DNA from: Casuarius casuarius
Taxonomy: Eukaryota > Chordata > Aves > Casuariiformes > Casuariidae
NCBI GenBank assembly: GCA_003342895.1
Contig: PTFA01000042.1
Span: 2,658,716-2,722,715, forward strand
Length of the DNA stretch: 64,000 nt
Direction of reading: 5' to 3'
The translations under genes were made by a program, and so were the position numbers. This document shows, in pieces, positions 9,850 to 23,385 of the stretch (positions are counted from its first letter, which is position 1; each line of letters opens with the position of its first letter). The notes below the pieces were generated by a model, which searched no databases, was not told where the DNA came from, and worked only from the letters and a program-made list of their open reading frames with translations.

Positions 9850-10204
9850 GAAAGAGCATCTTCTCATGATGCAAAAGGATGTATCAGTTCCGTGACACGT
9901 TACCTAGAGAGTTGGGAAGTTTTCCCAAAAGAATTTCCAGAAGAAAACTGTGCCATTATGAATAGCAAGAGCAGGAAGGTTAGGGCACTTTGCAGTGAGC
10001 CTGGTTCAAACCTCTGCTGTGCTTGCATCAAACCAGTAACTTGAGTTTGAGTTTTCTGCTTACTGGCTCTTCCTAAGCCTACCACAATGAGACCAGGTTT
10101 TTGGCTAGTCTGGGATGAGTCTCTCTTCACTCCCAGGGCTGGAGTTATTGCACTGCAAGGTAAATAATTAAATAAGAATTGGCTGAAGATGAAACCCAAC
10201 AGCA

Positions 10205-10420
10205 ATGCTGACTCTACAGGATGCTTACCTGGGAGGTAGGAGACCCAGGCCCATATCTCGCTTTTGCTGTTATTGCCCGAAATAAGACTGAGACCCATCC
10301 AGCAGAGGGGTTAAAAGGCACCCATACCAGTGTTGCCAGCAGCCCGGTGGTTAAGGTGCTCATCCCAGAAGTGGAAGAAGAGCAAAGAGAGGAACTTGGA
10401 CCTATATCCCCAGCCGTGAG
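10205..10420 (+). repeat. Possible tRNA-derived SINE relic
   Basis: ATGCTTACCTGGGAGGTAGG followed by AGACCCAGGC, and later CCCGGTGGTTAAGGTGCTCAT, resemble the body and A-box end of an old sauropsid tRNA-type SINE (GTGGTTAGGGCACTCACCTGGGA, GGGAGACCCAGGTTC). The two pieces are 120 bp apart in rearranged order, so the call is tentative. Confidence 0.3.
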
Positions 10421-13400
10421 GAACTTTACAGGGCCTGTTTGTTAAATAGCTTTCCGGGAGGTGGGGGGGGATACATTTTCCTGCCCTCCCGCCTGCGCAG
10501 GTGGGCACTGCAAAGCCGGTGCCAGCAGAGGGAGCTCAGGCTGGGAATTCTCAGAGCAGCAGTCCACGGAACGGTTCTCAGCCTAAACAGAAGAAAATGA
10601 GGAGCTGGGCCAAGATTAGAGTCTAAATGACTCAACAATATATAGGCGGGTGACCGAGTCAGGAATGGTCTCATGGATGTTGGTTCCAATTCCCTCTCAC
10701 AGGAAAATTCTCTCTTAACTTTGGCAGTGTTTCATTTCTGTCCTTCTTCCCTTCGCTCGACTGTTTGTGCAGTTGGGTTGTGCCATACGATGCAACGTGA
10801 CTGGAAGTAAAGTATCCAGCCATACGTTCAGCCAGCATGCTAAGACAATTTCAGCTTCACACTTTGAGGGTAACTGCCCCACAAGCCCAGTTATAGTAGT
10901 TAAACTTGGCTGGTCAGAGAGCAGAACCAGGACCATATGGCACATTCACCTGAGCATAAGCCAAGCCCCCAGATTTCAGACAGATCTGCCACCATGTGAA
11001 AAAGAGATTTTTAAATAAGGGACGTTGAGGAGATATATAATGTGCTGAGTTACATGCGACTATATATCTGCTCAGTCCCAAAGAGCAGCATGTACTATGA
11101 AGATTTTCACTGACAGCAGAGGTTTCTGATGACAGGAACACATGTCAGCAAGTCTGAGGCACCAGGCTACTGCATGTCTGTGCTTTGGCAAAATCACTGT
11201 TCTGGAAGGGAAAATTAAATCCACTTGGTTCTGACCCTTTGTTTGGGGGTTCAGGAAAGGGACCCTTCTTGCAGGAGCCCTGGTCCCTGGCTCCTTCAAA
11301 ATCACAACCTGAAGTCACTATTCTTGCTGCATTTTCTTTCTCTTTTCCCACTAGTCAATGGGATGGGGCAGGATCGCTCCCGAGGCTGTGACGGACATGC
11401 AGACAACTACAGCATGTGCTGTAACCACCTGCAGGGCTCTGGGCAGAGCCGGGAGGACAGTGTGCCAGCACACAGTGAATGTGAGCTATGTTAATACCTT
11501 CACCTCAGTCATCTGCCATGAGGGCCATGGCATAACTATGCTATGCCAGAAGCAACAGTTGGGCTGGTTTTGTCATCTCACAGCTAGCGCAGATGATGCA
11601 AGGGAAAAGGCTGAGCATTTCGACATGTAGCCTGCCACTCTGGACTTTGCTTTGCCAACAGTCAGCTGCAAATATCACACAGGCATATGTTTTACTAAGA
11701 TCTAACCACCGTGAATTTTCAGGGAAAGAACTGTGCTACATGGGTCTGTGCTACACCCGAGCAAGAGAACGGATGGCTCCTCTCCCAGGCCACTGCTACA
11801 CCGGCCAGAGAAGCTCTGATTCCTAACAAAGTGGGAAAGGGTTTCTGACAATGGTGAATCCACCAAAGCACCATTTTATAAGGAGTGCACATCAGCTGTT
11901 CCTACAGTGCTACAATTAATCTTTGTCAAAGTTTACCGTTAGTATAGCTGAGCATTGTTCAGAGGAAAGGAATAAACTGGAACATTTCACAATCCATGCC
12001 CTAAGGAGTGCATCACAATGTTGCTATGTGAGCTAGGCCACCATTAAAGCCAGCCTCACAGATTTTTTTAAAGCTGTCCTGTATTTACTGTAAACCGAGA
12101 GCCCTTAGAAAACTCATGTCACTGGTACTTAGACATCTCTTGCTTTCTAATGAATAAGATGCAAGATAATGGTTAACCTTAAGGGAATAACATCAGTCTT
12201 AGATGTAAAATTTGACACATCATGAAACAAATTAACATGACATGAAAAAATCAAATTATTGTGCCAGTAGTCACATGCTTTATTTGGTATAGTGGGTAGG
12301 AGTCAAAAGTTTAGGGATACTAAAGAATTTATTTCCCGAATTAGTACTGCTTAGTGCGACCCCATTAGCTGGAACACAACCTCCAGTAAGCAGGCCCTGA
12401 CACTGGGCATGTATGTACTCGGAAATCTTACTCTGAGTCAACAGAACCCATTTGGAATCTTGTAAAGTTGCCAACATTTGGAGGAAAAAAAAGAAGTGGT
12501 CCAATATAAAACTAGCAGATATTTTGAGATCTTCATAGGCAAACACTTAAAGTTTCATTGAGAGGCTAACTAAGGAATTATAAAATAACAGAGGCAAAGT
12601 TCTGAGCATCTAGATTTATCAGTCTCTACTTCTAAACTCTCTTTTTCCCTTTGCAGAGCACAGTATTCACCTGACACCAACAAGGTATGCCCCAGAGGCC
12701 AGCCACCTTGCGGACTGCAAAATCCCACAAGACACTGAGACGCCCAAAACAAAGTGATTTAGGGATTATTTTGGCCCATCCTAAGAGGTATTGCAAGGTC
12801 AGGTTTACAGTTTGAGGTCTGACACAACAATGTCGGGAGGCGCGTGTTCTCTCCATCTGCCCGACAAGTGACCAGTTGTACATAAACAAAGGCTTTCTCT
12901 CCTCCAGTGATAGCAGCCTCTCAGTTTTCATTCTTCTTTCAACTGAGAATCGCTTTAATCCCTTGCGACCTTCCAGACAGACACCATACGTCTAAATGCA
13001 GCAGTACTTATTAGATCCTGGGGCATAATCTGCATGGTAGATATATTCTGCTGCCTCCATTGCAAGCAAGGCCTGGACTTGAAGATGTGAAATATATGAA
13101 AGGCCTGGCTAGCCATGGGCAAAGCTAGTTTGAGTCAAACATGTACAGAGATGGATAACTGCTAAGTGGACTGAGGCAATACGGGGCAGGAGAATGGTAC
13201 TGTGTTTAGAAAATTACTACTTTTATAAATCCACTTGTCCATAGGACAGAGCAAGATTAAAGTCAAGCAAGCGTTCATGGCCTGTTTCCCTTCATTCACC
13301 AGCAGCCAGTGAGAGTGCCAGAAAATCTCCTTGTCATTAAGCTGCAGCATTAGAAACGTTGAGCCTGAACCACTTGTTCAGTCGGTGCTGAGAAGCTGGG

Positions 13401-15339
13401 AGTGTCATGGACCAGGTTATTCTGCAAAATCAACATGGCATAGAAGAGTAGAAATTACAGAACAGAAAATTAATACTGCAGCAAGTTGGTACTGCCGTGA
13501 GGCATTCATCTGCCATCAGCAGGGATTAAATTCACCAAAAGATGCCATTTCAAAGGAGCAAGATCTGCCTGTGAATGGGGGTTGTCAGTCAAGGAAGCAA
13601 AAGAAAGCAGAGAAACATTTTGAAAAACGCAGGCATTTCATTTTGACAGTTTCAAAATAAAATGCTTTAGGTTTTCATTTCAGAATTGACCCAGATTAAG
13701 TAACTAAGCTTAAAAAAAGGATCTGACACAAATGACTGTTTCCTTCTGGTCTTCCTGTTTTGCTGCCAAACCAAAAACACTACAGAAGTGCTGCTACGCA
13801 GTGCTCTGTTACAGGAGCTCTGGTATGAAGAACCTGAGCTCGCTCCATCACTTTTGATTCTCTTTCTCCCAGGATACAGGAGTTATTTTGCTTATTTCCA
13901 ATTATTCATTATCAATAACAGAGTTTGGAGGACTTTTCACCACCCTTCTGTTGATAGTTTGAAATGAGTCAAATGCTTGTGTCCAGTGAGGAAAAAAGGC
14001 AGAAAAATGGGAAACAAAGGGATGCTAAGAGACTGCCAGGGAAAGAGGTGAAAAAAAATCCAGATAAGCACCCAAGGGTGTCTGCACACAGTGGCTCACA
14101 TAAAACTTCTGAGGATTTTGAGTTTGCCTGCAAATATCCCAAACACTGCTGGACAGCCCCAATTTCAATCTGTCCTTCACAACCTTAAACTGCTCTGTGA
14201 AAATCAGTGAGTCCCAGTGACATGCTATTCCTGCATGACAGGGACAGCAGTGTCTAGTTACGAGCAACGCACACTGGTAAAAACAAGCAGCTCCTCGCTC
14301 TGTTGCCTTTCTCCTTTTTCTCTTTGTCACCTTCTGGTATTTGATGGGAGCAAATTCCAACTGGGTGCCTAGTCCACCTTTTACATTGAAATGTGCGACC
14401 GCGTTATATTGTCCCAGTATCTGCACCAGCAAAATCTGATCTGCCTAAGAATAAAGTAGAAGGACAAATGGACACAGCTGAATAATATCCCAGCACTAAC
14501 CAGTGGTAAGGATTGAACTTGGATTAAATCTGGAAGGACTGAATTTGAACTTTCGTCAGTAAAGTCACAAAACAAACACAGTGAAACAGGTAATACATGC
14601 TTACATTTGTTCATGTGAGTTGTTCTGCTGGAATCAGTGGGATTACTCATGAGTAAGGGAAAACTTTGCAGGGTTCATGGTCTCTTTGGTTTCTTGTTTT
14701 CAGGCACTTCAGTAGGACTATATAGCTATTGTAGTTAGCTATTGTTCCACTGTTTACTTTTTAGGATGTACTTTGTGGCATTTTTCAAATCAGCTCATTG
14801 CTGCTTTCCTATAGAGGTAAAAAATGAGAACTCAAACAGCTATTTAACAAGAAGTAGCTACTTTGAAAAGGCGCAATTCAAATTATTTAGTGATAAAACC
14901 TCTAATTACTTTCCTGGTATAGGCTTTGAGAATAGTGCTTGGCATACATATTTCACAGGGGATCCTAGCAAAAATACCTTATTCCATCTCACGGCTCAGA
15001 AAAGTCTTTAACATTTATGACATGGGTATCTCACTACAAGAGGATTAGCACATTGCTAATGATGGATACATTAAATCTGAAGTCCATAACAGGTTCTCAG
15101 GGAAGACTGCTGTCTTTATGACTAGGCCAACTTCTTCCCAATTGATGCCATGTCTTGAGATGACTCAGGGTGAACTAACTGGGGGCCTGGAGATAATACC
15201 TTGTCCCTGCCTTCTGCCCAAATAGTGCATCATCGCCTCTGAACTGAGCCCCTATCTGGTCTCGATTGAAAGACTGACAAATGCCAACCCAGTGCAGTTA
15301 CTGTAAACTGCATACCAACTCCTGGGGAAAAACTTCCAG

Positions 15340-15402
15340 GGAAGATTTTCAAAAAGCCATTCAGATTCAGGTACCTAGCTCCTAGTGGAACTTGAAAAAT
15401 GC
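15340..15402 (+). repeat. Possible fragment of an ACTTAGG-type palindromic repeat
   Basis: GATTTTCAAAAAGCCATTCA, then GGTACCTAGCTCCTAGTGGAA and TTGAAAAATG, resembles the same repeat family in the other arm order. Diverged. Confidence 0.35.
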
Positions 15403-17071
15403 ACACCAAATTTCTTTATATGGCTTAATAAGTCTCCCCTCACAAGTTTAACTGACTCCTGTCTGATCATTATTTGTTAACTAATTTCACATAGACATGA
15501 TGCTAGAAATTAAGAACAATGAAGATGTCTAACAAGCAGGATCTGGGAGGATATTTGGGTTAAGAGGCAGCAGAGAGGAAAGATGGCAGTGATACAAAAG
15601 GGTGAACGAGAGTTTGAGGAGCATCCATTTGCAATAGCAATTGCACAGCATGAGAAAAGTCCACAGGGGAAGAAAAGAGAGAGGGTGAGAAATTAGTAGT
15701 GTCTTGGAGCTGGGATCACAAACATTGCACTTGACACACAGAAAGCCAGAGAGAAATTCGAAGAGGGAAGAACCTACTCAGAGAAATGGACAAGTCTTGC
15801 AGGAATTGCAATGAGGGCAGAAGTACTATGTAAGAGAAAATAGAGCCAGACATTCATGAAAAAGGTATGTAGCATCATATAAATGAGCTTGTACCACTAA
15901 ATAAAGCAGAGGAGTGCTCGAACCAGTGCAAAAAAGTTATTATCACAGACTTTCTAAAGGAAAGTTTTAATGCTTTGACTGTATTCTGGGAAATAGCTTA
16001 ACAAAAGAAAGGGTGGTCAAAGGGATCATTTACCTCATTTTTCTGTGTTGGATTTGCTTGCCTTTCCTTCCACATGCTCTCTTCATGGCACTGTCTGGGG
16101 TTGCTCCTTTTCAACAGTGTGAAATGCTTGGATATCTTAATTGCTGGTTTGGAGATGTGCAGAGCTGAAGTGGAGGGCAGCTGTGAGCTGGGCACATCCT
16201 GCAGGAAAATGTTTGATTTTCTTTTGTAGTCCGCCACAGCACACCTCTACCACTACATCTGCTGTGGGCCCTGTCAGGGCAATGGCTGAGGGAAAAAAGT
16301 CCCAGTGCCCAAACTATACCCTTTTTTTCTTTATAATAAAATCTGATGAGGCTATGACAATATCTTTATCTTGTTTCACCTATAGGCTGGCAAACGGATT
16401 GGTCCCTAGCTATGTGTGACCACTCAGTGACAGGCATGACGGGATCTGATCTGGTCCTCACCAAGAAGGACTGGAGATTTTCCTAGACAGCCAGTGGCTG
16501 CTGCATTAGACTTATTTTTCTGATGAGCTCTTGAGCAGGCTAAGAATGCATTTGTTTTCCCAGAGACTACTGTCTTCCCATCCACAAATATTCACAGTTT
16601 TTCTTCTATAACAGATTAAATGGCTGATAGCAGGATTGGGTGTGGTGAGGTTGTTCTGTAAAGAACAGATTCAGTATTGCTTTACACGTATTTCACACTA
16701 TATTGGGCCACTAAGGGACCCAATATCACCATATCTGATAATGCAGATGCTGCAGTGGTGTCATATTCAACATGTTATTTCTCTTAGTCTTTACAAAAAT
16801 ACATCCAGTTTATATATTCTTGCCAGTGGGATGAAGTAACCTGTAGGAAGTTGATGAAAGATAACTGTAACATGAATTTCATTTAAGGTTCACTCCTAAA
16901 GGAAAGAAGTACTTGTCAAATCAGAAGGTGGGAGTCTGAGCTGATGAGAGGTCCAGCAGTAGAGTGCTATTCACATCCCTTAATAGGTTTGTCATACACC
17001 GGCCAACCAACCTACAAAGATGCTATGACCACTGTGCAAGATTCCCTGTAGCCTCAAGGTACTGCGTAGCC

Positions 17072-17106
17072 AAAAAAAAAAAAAAAAAAAAAGAGAGAGA
17101 GAGAAA
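17072..17106. repeat. A21 tract followed by (GA)n
   Basis: Twenty-one A's, then GAGAGAGAGAGAGAAAGAG. Confidence 0.95.
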
Positions 17107-17760
17107 GAGCAGATACCAGATTGGGAGGGAAACTTGCAAATGAAAAATCTTCATTCTGTTTTTACAACCACTGAATCATGTTCAACACTGTTAAATTTTA
17201 CTTTTGGTTCAGCTGCTAAATATAGGACAAAGCCATGGTTTCAGCAGAATTGCACTGTTTGTTACAAGCTTAGAGTTACAAGGAACAGAATTTCACCTCT
17301 ATAGCCCCAACCTTCTATACAGTAGTCCTAGAAATTACGAGGAAAGCCTTCCCTGAAATATCAAATCAGAACCCTCTCACCTCAGGCTGCAGGCATATAC
17401 ATAAAAAAGATCATACCACAACACAGAAAGCAACAATATGCAAAACTGCTTTTGGTGTTGACAGAGGTTTAATGCCATGAACTTAGTACATCTGTAGGAA
17501 AAATGAGCAGCTCTCTTTGGTCTGAGAGGGAGGGTGATCTCACTGAAATAATCCTTCAGTTAGAAATTCTCCTGTAGACTTGAAGGTGAAAATTGTCAGG
17601 AACAGCTAATAATTTTCAGTACTCGCATCATAAGCCTATGGAAGGAATTGGTGGTAAGAAGTCTGGTCTTTTCTGAAAACTGAGTCCTTTTAGTTTGGTT
17701 GGTAGAAGGTATCAGGAAATGGAGATAGATACTCTACATCATTAGCTGCCTCTGAAGATC

Positions 17761-17798
17761 TGGTGAATCATAGTGAATCACAGTGAATCATAGTGAAT
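17761..17798 (+). repeat. 10-bp minisatellite, about four units
   Basis: Unit TAGTGAATCA, with C for the first T in one copy; the first and last units are imperfect. Confidence 0.85.
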
Positions 17799-20234
17799 AC
17801 TTATCTATCAAACTTTTTGAACTTTTTTTGAAGTCCCTGTTCCCAAAGTACATTAGAAGTATCTATAGTGCCCAAAAGCATCAAAATGTAAATCATGGCA
17901 ACAGTGCTCAAACAGTATTCCCTCCTGGTTTAGATCTAGTGAACATTCAAGATGACCAGTAAAAGTTGGTGCAGGTTTCCATTTTGTTCGAGGGACAACT
18001 ATGTCTCCCAACCTGCCAGGGCCTACTTGAAAAAAGTGATACAGAAGAAAGCCCTAGAATGAAATGTGGCATCCCAGGGTAGGAAATTTTCCAAATCATG
18101 CTACAACTAGTAGCTTGACTGTGGAAACTTTTGGATACTTTGCAGCTGAGATTTTCTTTGTTCTGCATTATCCACCATTGAAAATGATTTGATAGAGTGA
18201 TCTAATTTCACTTTACTTTCCAGGAGCAAATGCCTTGAAAAAAACTGTCCACTCCTGGCTTTCCGGGCCAATCCACCAGTGAATCAGTGATAAAATACAT
18301 TTCATTATTAATTCATATCATTTAAATTTCGTGCCTTAGGATTTTTTCCAAAAAACAAACTGCAATATAACTGATCAGCCCTTAGCCTCAGGGGTGTGTT
18401 TGTGTGTTTGAGAAAGTATAGAGAACTGGGCAGGGATATTTTTCCCAGAGTCAGCCTCTGAATACTACTTGCTGCATGTTCATCTCTGAAAACATACAAC
18501 CAAAGAGTGTTCAAAGGTTCTTTTCCCTGGAAAAATCTCATGCCAAGTGCCCTCAAGGGAAAGCACTTGGGGAATCCTTGGATCTCCTCTGACTGCAGCA
18601 GCACAGCACATCAAGCTTCAGAGCAGACCACACAGATGGATAAAATGTCAGCAAAAGGAAACCCATGAAAGGAGACTGCTGACTGAGATATCGACAGAAA
18701 TCATTGTTTCAAACATCTGAAGGTCTGATCTAATGCCTACTGAACTCGATGGAAAGAATGTCATGCCATTGGAAGTGAGCCCTGGGTTTTTGAAATGTAT
18801 TCTTAAAATAAACACATTTTGTTTAGGTTTATTTATTTTGCCTTTGAGAGCTGGCGATGGCTTATTTGCTTAAAGCTAATTATGTAGAGTTTGCACTATT
18901 GTACCTGGCTTCAGGCACACTGGTGCTTAATTTAATTCACTCACAGATCTGTTGTTCTATGAGAGTACGTTACATGTCTTTTCTTTTACTCTGTGCCTTT
19001 AAAAAGCAGAACTATCTCCTTATCTCTAAGTCCATCTGACTTTATGTTCATATGACTGTGAACATTGCAAAGAACAAAAGCAGTGCTAATATGCACATTC
19101 AAGTTAAGGAAGCACTGTGGGTGAGTTCCAGTGAATCCTAGGATGTTCACTGAGCGTGAGTGCAGGTTATTTTGATTCCTTTAAAATCTTAAAAGCAGCT
19201 GTCAGCTGGTTTGATTTCAGTTCTTGCTCTTTGGAGTCTGAGAAGGAGAAACATGGCAGCTAATCAGGAACACATCAGCTCTTATGTATTATTTCCTCTT
19301 GTGCCCTGTTAAGGCAGTTAATGAAAAGCCGCGGAGAAATTATGTCCGAATAACCTCTTTCTCACTGAGGTGCTAGAAATCTTCTATTGACTCAAGCAGG
19401 CCAAGCAGAGGGCACTCTGGATGCTGCAGGCTTGGAAGATAAGCTTCTCTTTTCTGCTATCTGAAAGCCCTTCTCCGCACACATCGCAGAAGGTTGCCTA
19501 CAAAGTCCCTCCTAGCTGGCCTAGCCTCTGTGCAGAGGCTGGCTTTTACAATCTGATATACTCCACAGAACTTATATAAAGAGTAGAATAGTTTAGTAAT
19601 ATATCCTTGCCCAGAAGCGAACACCTCGGTGTGCAAACCCATATCTATTTGGGAGTTTGACAACTGAAGCTGCTCCAGAGACGATGCCCACCCCATGCGC
19701 GGTCCATGCAGGGGATCTCTGATGTGCCAGAACAATGCTGAATTCCTGGAGCTGTTTAGGAGATCCAGATGCATATGAAATTATCACTTTATGAGATGAA
19801 GATTACACATGAAGCCCTGTGCTGCTTTGAAGAGGACAGCATGACAGATTGGTTAGTGATGCCCTGTGATTTGTGTGTGATAGAATTCAGAAAAAAAAGT
19901 CAAGAAATTTAAAAATGTGTACTCTATGCAACTGCAAGAGGTGACAAGAGGGGGAGAACTGGGATACAGAGATCAAGAAAAAGTACCTCTAAGCCAGGCT
20001 AGGTAAGTGAGCCAAAAGAGGGGAAAATCAATGAAACAACAATGCTGCATTTCTGCAACTGTTTATTCCTAGAAACTGTGTTGCCAGCAGGGTTTAGAAG
20101 TACCAGGAAAGCTTAGGTGCTCTGGTGGTTATGTACTGTACAACTGTTTAGCAAGTTATAGCTACTCATGAAAACAGTTTACAATCTGAAATAAGATATA
20201 AAATATTACTGGTCCTCCCTTTAGGTTTGGACAG

Positions 20235-20300
20235 TGCCATAGAAAGGGTCAGTAATTTGCTGAGAAAGTCTGTGAGAGGGCAAAGAACTCAATGTCAGAA
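20235..20300 (+). repeat. Possible MIR-like fragment
   Basis: AGTAATTTGCTGAGAAAGTC followed by TGTGAGAGGGCAAAGAACTC resembles the AAGTGACTTGCTCAAGGTCA block of MIR-type SINEs. Too short and diverged to be sure. Confidence 0.3.
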
Positions 20301-21949
20301 TACTTAAACTGCTCCAGCTGCTTTGAGAATAAACCAGCTTTCTAAACCTTGACTTTGTAGGACTATAAAGGACAAATCTATGCCAGTTTTTCCTTTAAAT
20401 TTGCTTTCCCTTTCTGCCCTTAATAAACATCTGGAGTTGTTCTCTTTTTCTATTTTCTATTATTTTAAGATAAAGGGCACTTCCAATCCGTCTTCTTCCA
20501 AAATGCAGTACAGGATGAGATGATCCTGGAAGACAAGAGTAATCAAACAAGAAGTACCATCAAAATACTGCCTTGGTTCCAGGGTAGCCAGAAAAGTGAA
20601 GAATGACTAGAGCAGGAAGTAGAAGTTTCCCCAAAATGCAAGTTGATCTGTGGCACTATTCCTACAAAGTACGAGGCAATTATTTTAAAAGTTTGGATTC
20701 TATCTATTATTTTACTTTTATTTGCTTTTACAAAGTAGGGTTTTTTTTATTCCTTTTCAAAGCAGAGAATAAATTTGCTGAGATGTTGAACATCTGAGCC
20801 TTTGAAAAAAGCACTCATACCTAAGAAAACATAACTGTACCTTATACACACATGCAAAATATAAGTTGTTCCATTACTTTAGTTTAATTTTTCTTTTTTT
20901 CAGACATTTCTGTGGCATTCAGTGAAAGAAGACAGCTGTTGTACGGGAGGTACAGTAAATGCTAATTAAATATAATATTAAAACAATCTGTATCAAAGTT
21001 GAATAGAAGTGATCAACAACAGATTTCCTTCTGTATTTCTTAAGAACGTTGTGCATTTCTGTATCATTTGGTAATAATGCATCACGCACGTACTTTATGT
21101 GATGCTGAAATATTATGCCATGGACAATGACATAATATCATAAGAAAAACCTCAAATTGCATTTCCAGAGAGTAGCACAGTTAGCCAGTTATGTCCTGAT
21201 ATCAGAGCCTGGATAGCAGCCCTGAAATTGTCTAAGTTGAGGAATATGTGGAGAAAAACCACTTTTGTCAATAGCCTAAATAAAAGTCAATATTCATTTA
21301 TATATTTTTAGTTAGTGATACGATCTACTTTAAGTTAGACTCAGATCAGGTTCGTGAAGAGACTATCTATTTAGGCAACGTTTAACATTAGTCACCAGAT
21401 CAGAATGACTTTCTTAGGAAGGGAGGTGTGGTTTTAGCAAGTACGCAGTCACTTCTACATCAGTGAAGGAGGAATATTCTAGTCCTTCCTGAACTCTTCA
21501 AGCAACCACGCAAATGACAACTCTTTCAGACATATTCAATCTCCCCGTATTTAATGATTGAAATAGAGAAGAGATTTTTCTTAGGGTTAAAACATACCTT
21601 AATCACAGCCAGATGGCTGGCTGGAAAGGGTATTTCAGGGGAGCAGTACCCCAGAAGCATTTCCACAGTTGCAGGGAGACTGCATGCGTACGCATATGAG
21701 TGCAGAACAAGCAGCAGTAATTTAACACTGTCCCTCCAAGGAAAAAGTTGGTCTGCTGTTCACTGGGGAGGGAAACCTGACAATAGATCTCAAGAAAACT
21801 GAAGTGTTTAATATGTCTTGCACATAAGTCTTTATGGAAATGGTCAGCTATGACAAGTTGGCTCACATAGGTGTGGTCATGTAACTGACAGGGAGGCAAG
21901 TGTTCAAGTTCATATAGAAAATAGTGGGTCAGTGAACACTTACTTACGC

Positions 21950-22235
21950 TATGTCCACATCAGCAGGAAGCAACAGTGCCAGGGAAAAATCAATGCTGGG
22001 GACCTGACCTCTACACCATACATGTTTCAGGGAGGTTTACCTCAAATTAGCACTAGTCTGGTCCCATAGGCTTAGTGTGGGCAGACTACACCTTCTCTTT
22101 TAGTGTCAGCTCAGAGCAATCCAGTTCATGTGCCCTGAGAGTACTCCACCGTGTGAACCAAAGTGCTGTCCGTGAGGACAATCAGATTTGCTTCAAAAGC
22201 ACACTCCTGATTCAAACTGAAACAGTAGTGTAGAG
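21950..22235. repeat. Possible decayed MITE
   Basis: CGCTATGTCCACATCAGCAG at the left and CAGTAGTGTAGAGGCACCC at the right resemble the outward-facing ends of the CTATGTCTACACT-type DNA transposon derivatives of turtles and birds. The interior is not recognised. It lies directly before the old CR1 copy. Confidence 0.25.
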
Positions 22236-22239
22236 GCAC

Positions 22240-23385
22240 CCTTGAATATTTCTAAATCCATACATTGGAAGGAATTAAATCCCAGGATAGTTTGGCAACT
22301 GGCTGAAGCTATCCCAGGGCTGCTAGCAACTACCTGTGGGGACTTGAGTATAACAGAGGAGTTCCCAGAAGACTGGAAAGAGGAAAGAAAGCTTTTCCAG
22401 AGGAAAGAGGGAAGACATCTCTGACTCTTTCCTATCTGTAAGAAGGTAGAAGGTAAGATGGCATGGAAGAACAGCTAACAAGAACAAAGAAAACAAGTGT
22501 CAAGCAGGATCCACCTGTATTAAGTATTTGGGAAAGGAAACACATGGCACTCTTACTGATGTTACCAAAACAGAGGAAGCCACAAACACTTTGGAAGACA
22601 GGACTAAAATTCTGAAACATCTTGATCCACTGGCATAACAGGATGAATAAAGAGGATGAAATTCAATCAGTGTAAGTTCAAGGTCTTATATTTAGCAATA
22701 ATCAACTACACAAATACCAGCTGGAGAAACACTGGCTAGGCAGAAGTGCAACAGAAAAAGATCTGGAACTTGCAGTCAACCACATGCAGGACATAACGGA
22801 AAAATGTTGTGTGGCTACAGAAAAAGCAAATGCTGAGTGTCACAGGCAAGTCACACAACACAGTTTTTCTGTTCTGGTCAGTACTGATGATATCCTGACT
22901 GGAGCACAGTGCCCAGTTCTGGGCACCATATTTCGAGAAGGAAGTGGACAAACTGGAGAGACCAATGGAGAAGGAAGGCCTTTGAAAATATGGTCTGTAG
23001 GATAGATTCAGCTGGGATTTCTTCTCAATCTCACAAGGGAGATCTGATATTGCTCTTCAAACCTATTACAGGTTAACAAGTAGGAAGGGAGTAACCCATT
23101 CTCCGTATTCACTGCAAGTAGGACACGAGTGAATGCCTTCAACCACAGGTAGGGAGACAGGCTAGACATGGGGAAAAACTTTCTATCATTTAGAATAGTT
23201 GAGAACTTAGAATAAACTGTGTCAGGGGACTGTGAAATCCCCATCACTGGAGCTTTGAAAAGCAGGGATGCTTTTTTCAGGGACTGTTGTTAGGCCTGGT
23301 CCTGCCTAAGTTTGGAGCATAGACTTGATGACCTCCTGAGGTCCCTTCCAGCTCCGTAGCTCTGTCCTCTATGATTCCAGGAAAA
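22240..23385 (+). mobile_element. Ancient decayed CR1 copy
   Basis: Plus-strand sequence follows the CR1 layout in order with heavy decay. A segment resembling the PEDWK region lies at about 22365. The counterpart of the reverse transcriptase C-terminal part runs from about 22650 (including GTGCCCAGTTCTGGGCACC near 22910, the QFWA region). The GGTAGGGAGACAGGCTAGAC-type segment is at about 23145 and the 3' segment GATGACCTCCTGAGGTCCCT at about 23330, then a single octamer-like TCTATGATTCC. No frame stays open beyond about 70 codons. It differs from the copy at 51.2 kb in its 3' end, so it belongs to an older CR1 subfamily. Confidence 0.8.

Larger units (their letters stand above)
8561..22239. 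other. Gene-free upstream region, block 1
   Basis: No coding exon can be supported. It holds homopolymers at 8789-8812 and 17072-17106, a 34-bp-period direct repeat at 9789-9849, a possible tRNA-like SINE relic at 10205-10420, a palindromic-repeat fragment near 15340-15400, four 10-bp repeats at 17761-17798, and a possible MIR-like relic near 20235-20300. The open frames here (the longest about 135 codons at 14025-14432, minus) have no domain, signal or splice context that I can recognise. Confidence 0.6.

Noticed and set aside
9990..10030. tRNA gene suggested by a GGTTCAAACCT B-box-like motif
   Set aside because: No cloverleaf can be folded around it and there is no A box at the right distance. 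At most a SINE relic.
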